Positions 61,965-64,000 of a DNA stretch of 64,000 nt are shown piece by piece. This DNA comes from Cupriavidus necator A5-1 (GTDB taxonomy: Bacteria > Pseudomonadota > Gammaproteobacteria > Burkholderiales > Burkholderiaceae), in contig NZ_JQLI01000008.1 in NCBI RefSeq assembly GCF_000744095.1, forward strand, positions 1 to 64,000, read 5' to 3'. Made by a program: the position numbers and the translations under genes. Below the pieces are notes generated by a model. The model was not told the origin of the DNA. It did not search any database and saw only the letters and a program-made list of their open reading frames with translations. The first letter of the stretch is position 1. The number at the start of each line of letters is the position of its first letter.

Positions 61965-63239
61965 CTAGCCCAGCATCTCCGCCCAGATGCTTTTGGCCCA
62001 GGCGAGCGCGTAGTCGCCTTCCAGGGTGTTAGGCGCCTCCGACAGCCCACCTGAGCCCGGCACCGTCAACATGGTCCTCTGCGCGGCGTCGTAGCGGTGC
62101 ACGCTGGCCACATGCACGGCCTCGCGATCCGAGGTGAAGCTGTAGCAGGTGTTGTTGTAGAGCGGCTGCGGGTCCGGTGCGCGGCCTGACAGCAGCGCCA
62201 CCATGGCGGCGGCGGCCACCTTGCCGTGCTGGTTGGCCATATGGCCGGACTTGGGCATCAGCGGCGCGATCTGGATGGCATCGCCGATCACGTGGATATT
62301 GGCCGCCGCGCGCGACTCGAAGCTGACGAAATCCACCTCGCACCACTTGTCGTTTGCCGTCGCCAGCCCAGCCGACACCGCGATCGCGCCGGCGCGCTGC
62401 GGCGGCAGCACGTTGAGCACATCCGCCCGCTCGTCGTCCTGCACCTCGAACTTGAGCGTGCGCGTGGCGGGATCGACATCGACCGTGTTGTACTGCGGCC
62501 GGTACTCGACCATGCCCTTGTACTGCGAGGCCCACACCTGCCGGAACAACCCCGCTTTGGAGGTGATGTCCGGGTTCGCGTCGAGGATCAGCACCTTGCT
62601 GCGCGGCTTGTGCTGCCTGAAATAATGCGCCACCTGGCAGGCGCGCTCGTACGGGCCCGGCGGGCAGCGGTACGGCGCCAGCGGGACGGTGATGGCGTAG
62701 ATGCCGCCGTCGGGCATGGCCTCGAGCTGGCGGCGCAGCGCCACGGTCTGCGGGCCGGCCTTCCAGGCGTGCAGCACCTGGTCGCCGCCGGGCTGCTTCA
62801 GCCCGGGCAGCGCATCGCTCATCATGTCGACGCCGGGCGACAGCAGCAGGCGGTCATACGGCAGCGTGGTGCCGCCAGCGAGCCGCACGGTGCGCCTGGC
62901 CGGATCGATGGCGACGGCGGTGTCGCGCACCAGCTTCACGCCATGGCGGCGCACCAGCGCGTCGTACGGCAGCGTGAGGTCGGCCAGTTGACGGCTGCCG
63001 CCGATCACCAGGTTCGACAGCGGGCAGGAAATGAAGGCCCGATTGGGCTCGACCAGCGTCACCTCGATGGCATGGCCGCTCCACTCGCGCAGGTAGCGCG
63101 CCGCGGTCGCGCCGCCATAGCCGCCGCCGACCACGACTACTTTTGCCGGCGCGGCAGCCCGGGCCGCCTGGGCCGCACCAATGCCGACCGAACCCAGTAC
63201 GGCGGCGCCCGCGGCGCCCAGGAAGCTTCGTCTTTGCAT
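61965..63239 (-). CDS. Flavocytochrome c sulfide dehydrogenase flavoprotein subunit (FccB/SoxF-like)
   Basis: A 424-residue periplasmic FAD protein with a Tat signal (MQRRSFLGAAGAAVLGSVGI), the dinucleotide-binding VVVVGGGYGGATAARYL near residue 34, FISCPLSNLVIGG near 69 (redox cysteine) and the FCSD-flavin-binding C-domain (TCYSF near 377 with the second Cys). Paired Cys and adjacent cytochrome gene fit FccAB/SoxEF, which oxidises sulfide. Distinct from the sox core but same direction. Confidence 0.9.
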   Translation of the reverse strand: MQRRSFLGAAGAAVLGSVGIGAAQAARAAAPAKVVVVGGGYGGATAARYLREWSGHAIEVTLVEPNRAFISCPLSNLVIGGSRQLADLTLPYDALVRRHGVKLVRDTAVAIDPARRTVRLAGGTTLPYDRLLLSPGVDMMSDALPGLKQPGGDQVLHAWKAGPQTVALRRQLEAMPDGGIYAITVPLAPYRCPPGPYERACQVAHYFRQHKPRSKVLILDANPDITSKAGLFRQVWASQYKGMVEYRPQYNTVDVDPATRTLKFEVQDDERADVLNVLPPQRAGAIAVSAGLATANDKWCEVDFVSFESRAAANIHVIGDAIQIAPLMPKSGHMANQHGKVAAAAMVALLSGRAPDPQPLYNNTCYSFTSDREAVHVASVHRYDAAQRTMLTVPGSGGLSEAPNTLEGDYALAWAKSIWAEMLG

Positions 63240-63251
63240 TGGCGGTCCCCT

Positions 63252-63608
63252 TCAGCGCACCGCGGCGAACCACGCCGCGATGGTGGCGATCTGCTCGTCG
63301 TCGTAACCCTTGGCGATCTGGTGCATCACCGTGGCTGGCCGGGTGCCGGCCCTGAACGCCAGCATCTGCGCCACCAGGTCGGCCGCCGGGCGGCCCGCCA
63401 GCGACGGGATCGGGCTGCCGGCCGGCGCGCGCCCGGCAGGGCCATGGCAGCCGGTGCAGGCGGCGGCCTGGCTGCGGGCGCGCAGCGCGGCTTCGGTGGA
63501 CGGGACAGCAGCGGCAGCATCGGCAGCCAGCGCCGGCTGGACGCCGCACAGCGCCGATGCCAGCAGCGCCAGCCGCGCGAACACAGCGGGCCAGGGAATT
63601 GTTGTCAT
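63252..63608 (-). CDS. Cytochrome c subunit of the flavocytochrome (SoxE/FccA-like)
   Basis: A 118-residue periplasmic cytochrome with signal peptide (FARLALLASALCGVQPALA), haem motif AACTGCHGPAG near residue 48 and a Met ligand candidate in AQMLAFRAG. It ends 12 bp before the flavoprotein start in the reading direction, supporting a complex. ATG 63608 fits the signal peptide; an in-frame upstream ATG would add ~56 unconserved residues. Confidence 0.88.
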   Translation of the reverse strand: MTTIPWPAVFARLALLASALCGVQPALAADAAAAVPSTEAALRARSQAAACTGCHGPAGRAPAGSPIPSLAGRPAADLVAQMLAFRAGTRPATVMHQIAKGYDDEQIATIAAWFAAVR

Positions 63609-63718
63609 TGGTCTCGCTCCGTGGGGGGCCGGCGCAGGCATCCGCTTGGGGGCAGCCGGCGTGGCAACCGTATCACATCGGGCGGGGATGGTGTGCGGCG
63701 AAACCGCAGAAGGACGAG

Positions 63719-63742
63719 CGGCGCCCGCATGAGCGGGCGCCG
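63719..63742. terminator. Perfect GC-rich hairpin at the end of the truncated gene
   Basis: CGGCGCCCGC / GCGGGCGCCG with an ATGA loop, 31 bp beyond the stop codon of the truncated minus-strand gene. No clear T-run, so intrinsic termination is only moderately supported. Confidence 0.5.
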
Positions 63743-63772
63743 TGCAGACCGGGCCGGAAGCGGCCCTGGTGC

Positions 63773-64000
63773 TCAAGGCAGGTTGCGCCCCGGCGGAAGC
63801 GTCACCGGCGAGGCCACCGGCGCGGTGACCGGGCTGGCCGTGGCCGCCGCGTCGGTGCCCGCTGGCGCGTCGACCGGACCGCCGACGCCCGGCACCGACT
63901 GCACCGGCGCCGGCGTGCCGATATTGCCGGCACTGCTGTCAAGCGACGGGTTCTGCGCGGTCGAGGCCGCGTCCAGGCGCGCGCGCTCAGTATCGTTGAC
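63773..64000 (-). CDS. C-terminal 75 residues of an unidentified protein (cut by window edge)
   Basis: The minus strand is open from the window edge to a TGA at 63773-63775. The encoded tail is Pro/Ala/Thr/Gly/Val-rich (DSSAGNIGTPAPVQSVPG; APVASPVTLPPGRNLP), so it is probably an extracytoplasmic or linker-type C-terminus of an upstream gene. The length and codon use fit a real coding end, but the family cannot be named. It is followed by a hairpin at 63719-63742. Confidence 0.65.
   Translation of the reverse strand, partial: VNDTERARLDAASTAQNPSLDSSAGNIGTPAPVQSVPGVGGPVDAPAGTDAAATASPVTAPVASPVTLPPGRNLP

Overview
The window is GC-rich, densely coded bacterial chromosome. Gene content points to a betaproteobacterium of the Burkholderiaceae, most likely Cupriavidus or a close Ralstonia relative. 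The supporting features are a paaABCDE cluster with a TetR-type PaaR operator, a type II secretion cluster in G-H-I-J-K-L-M-N-D-E-F order, a fused 1197-residue indolepyruvate ferredoxin oxidoreductase, NsrR/Hmp and a full Kelly-Friedrich sox cluster. This genus call is an inference from gene content; only the first ~40 bases of a 16S gene are present, so rRNA phylogeny was not possible.

Layout: (1) 1-640: the 5' end of a 16S rRNA gene on the minus strand, with its leader, boxA and a near-consensus rrn promoter. (2) 0.65-7.5 kb: acyl-CoA synthetase, DUF488, SpmA/SpmB-type membrane protein, a candidate sRNA, FUSC transporter, DUF1488 and universal stress protein. (3) 7.65-13.3 kb: phenylacetyl-CoA epoxidase operon paaABCDE, a DUF1835 protein and the TetR regulator PaaR; the paaA promoter carries a PaaR-type palindrome. 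(4) 13.3-18.3 kb: Kef-type antiporter with its oxidoreductase, GNAT, Lrp and EF-hand protein. (5) 18.4-32.8 kb: type II secretion genes, with gspC on the minus strand and separated from gspGHIJKLMNDEF by an hmp/nsrR NO-detoxification module with two NsrR sites. (6) 32.8-41.2 kb: REP-like inverted repeat, NYN/LOTUS protein, indolepyruvate oxidoreductase, HD, GFA, VOC and MFS proteins. (7) 41.25-43.47 kb: an IS607-type element (serine recombinase plus frameshifted TnpB, with a structured 3' region suggestive of an omega-RNA) next to the C-terminal half of a second MFS gene. (8) 44-51.8 kb: ring-opening dioxygenase, beta-barrel protein, tag glycosylase, an odd 450-bp non-coding segment with clustered GTATAC sites and DnaA-box-like motifs, CDF exporter, MarR and EmrB-type efflux. 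(9) 51.9 kb to the end: tRNA-Ala(CGC) and a minus-strand sulfur-oxidation region (soxB, tlpA-like, soxX, soxA, dsrE-like, soxZ, soxY, cytochrome c, soxD, soxC, soxR, EamA transporter, soxF/fccB-like flavoprotein, soxE-like cytochrome) ending in a gene cut by the window edge.

How the genes work together: PaaABCDE epoxidises phenylacetyl-CoA under PaaR. GspC-N build the trans-envelope secretin machine, but no prepilin peptidase (GspO) is in this window. NsrR controls Hmp and probably itself. The Sox proteins oxidise thiosulfate on the SoxYZ carrier in the periplasm, with SoxAX loading, SoxB hydrolysing and SoxCD dehydrogenating; SoxF/E-like proteins and a thioredoxin-like protein are accessory, and an ArsR-type SoxR is the likely regulator.
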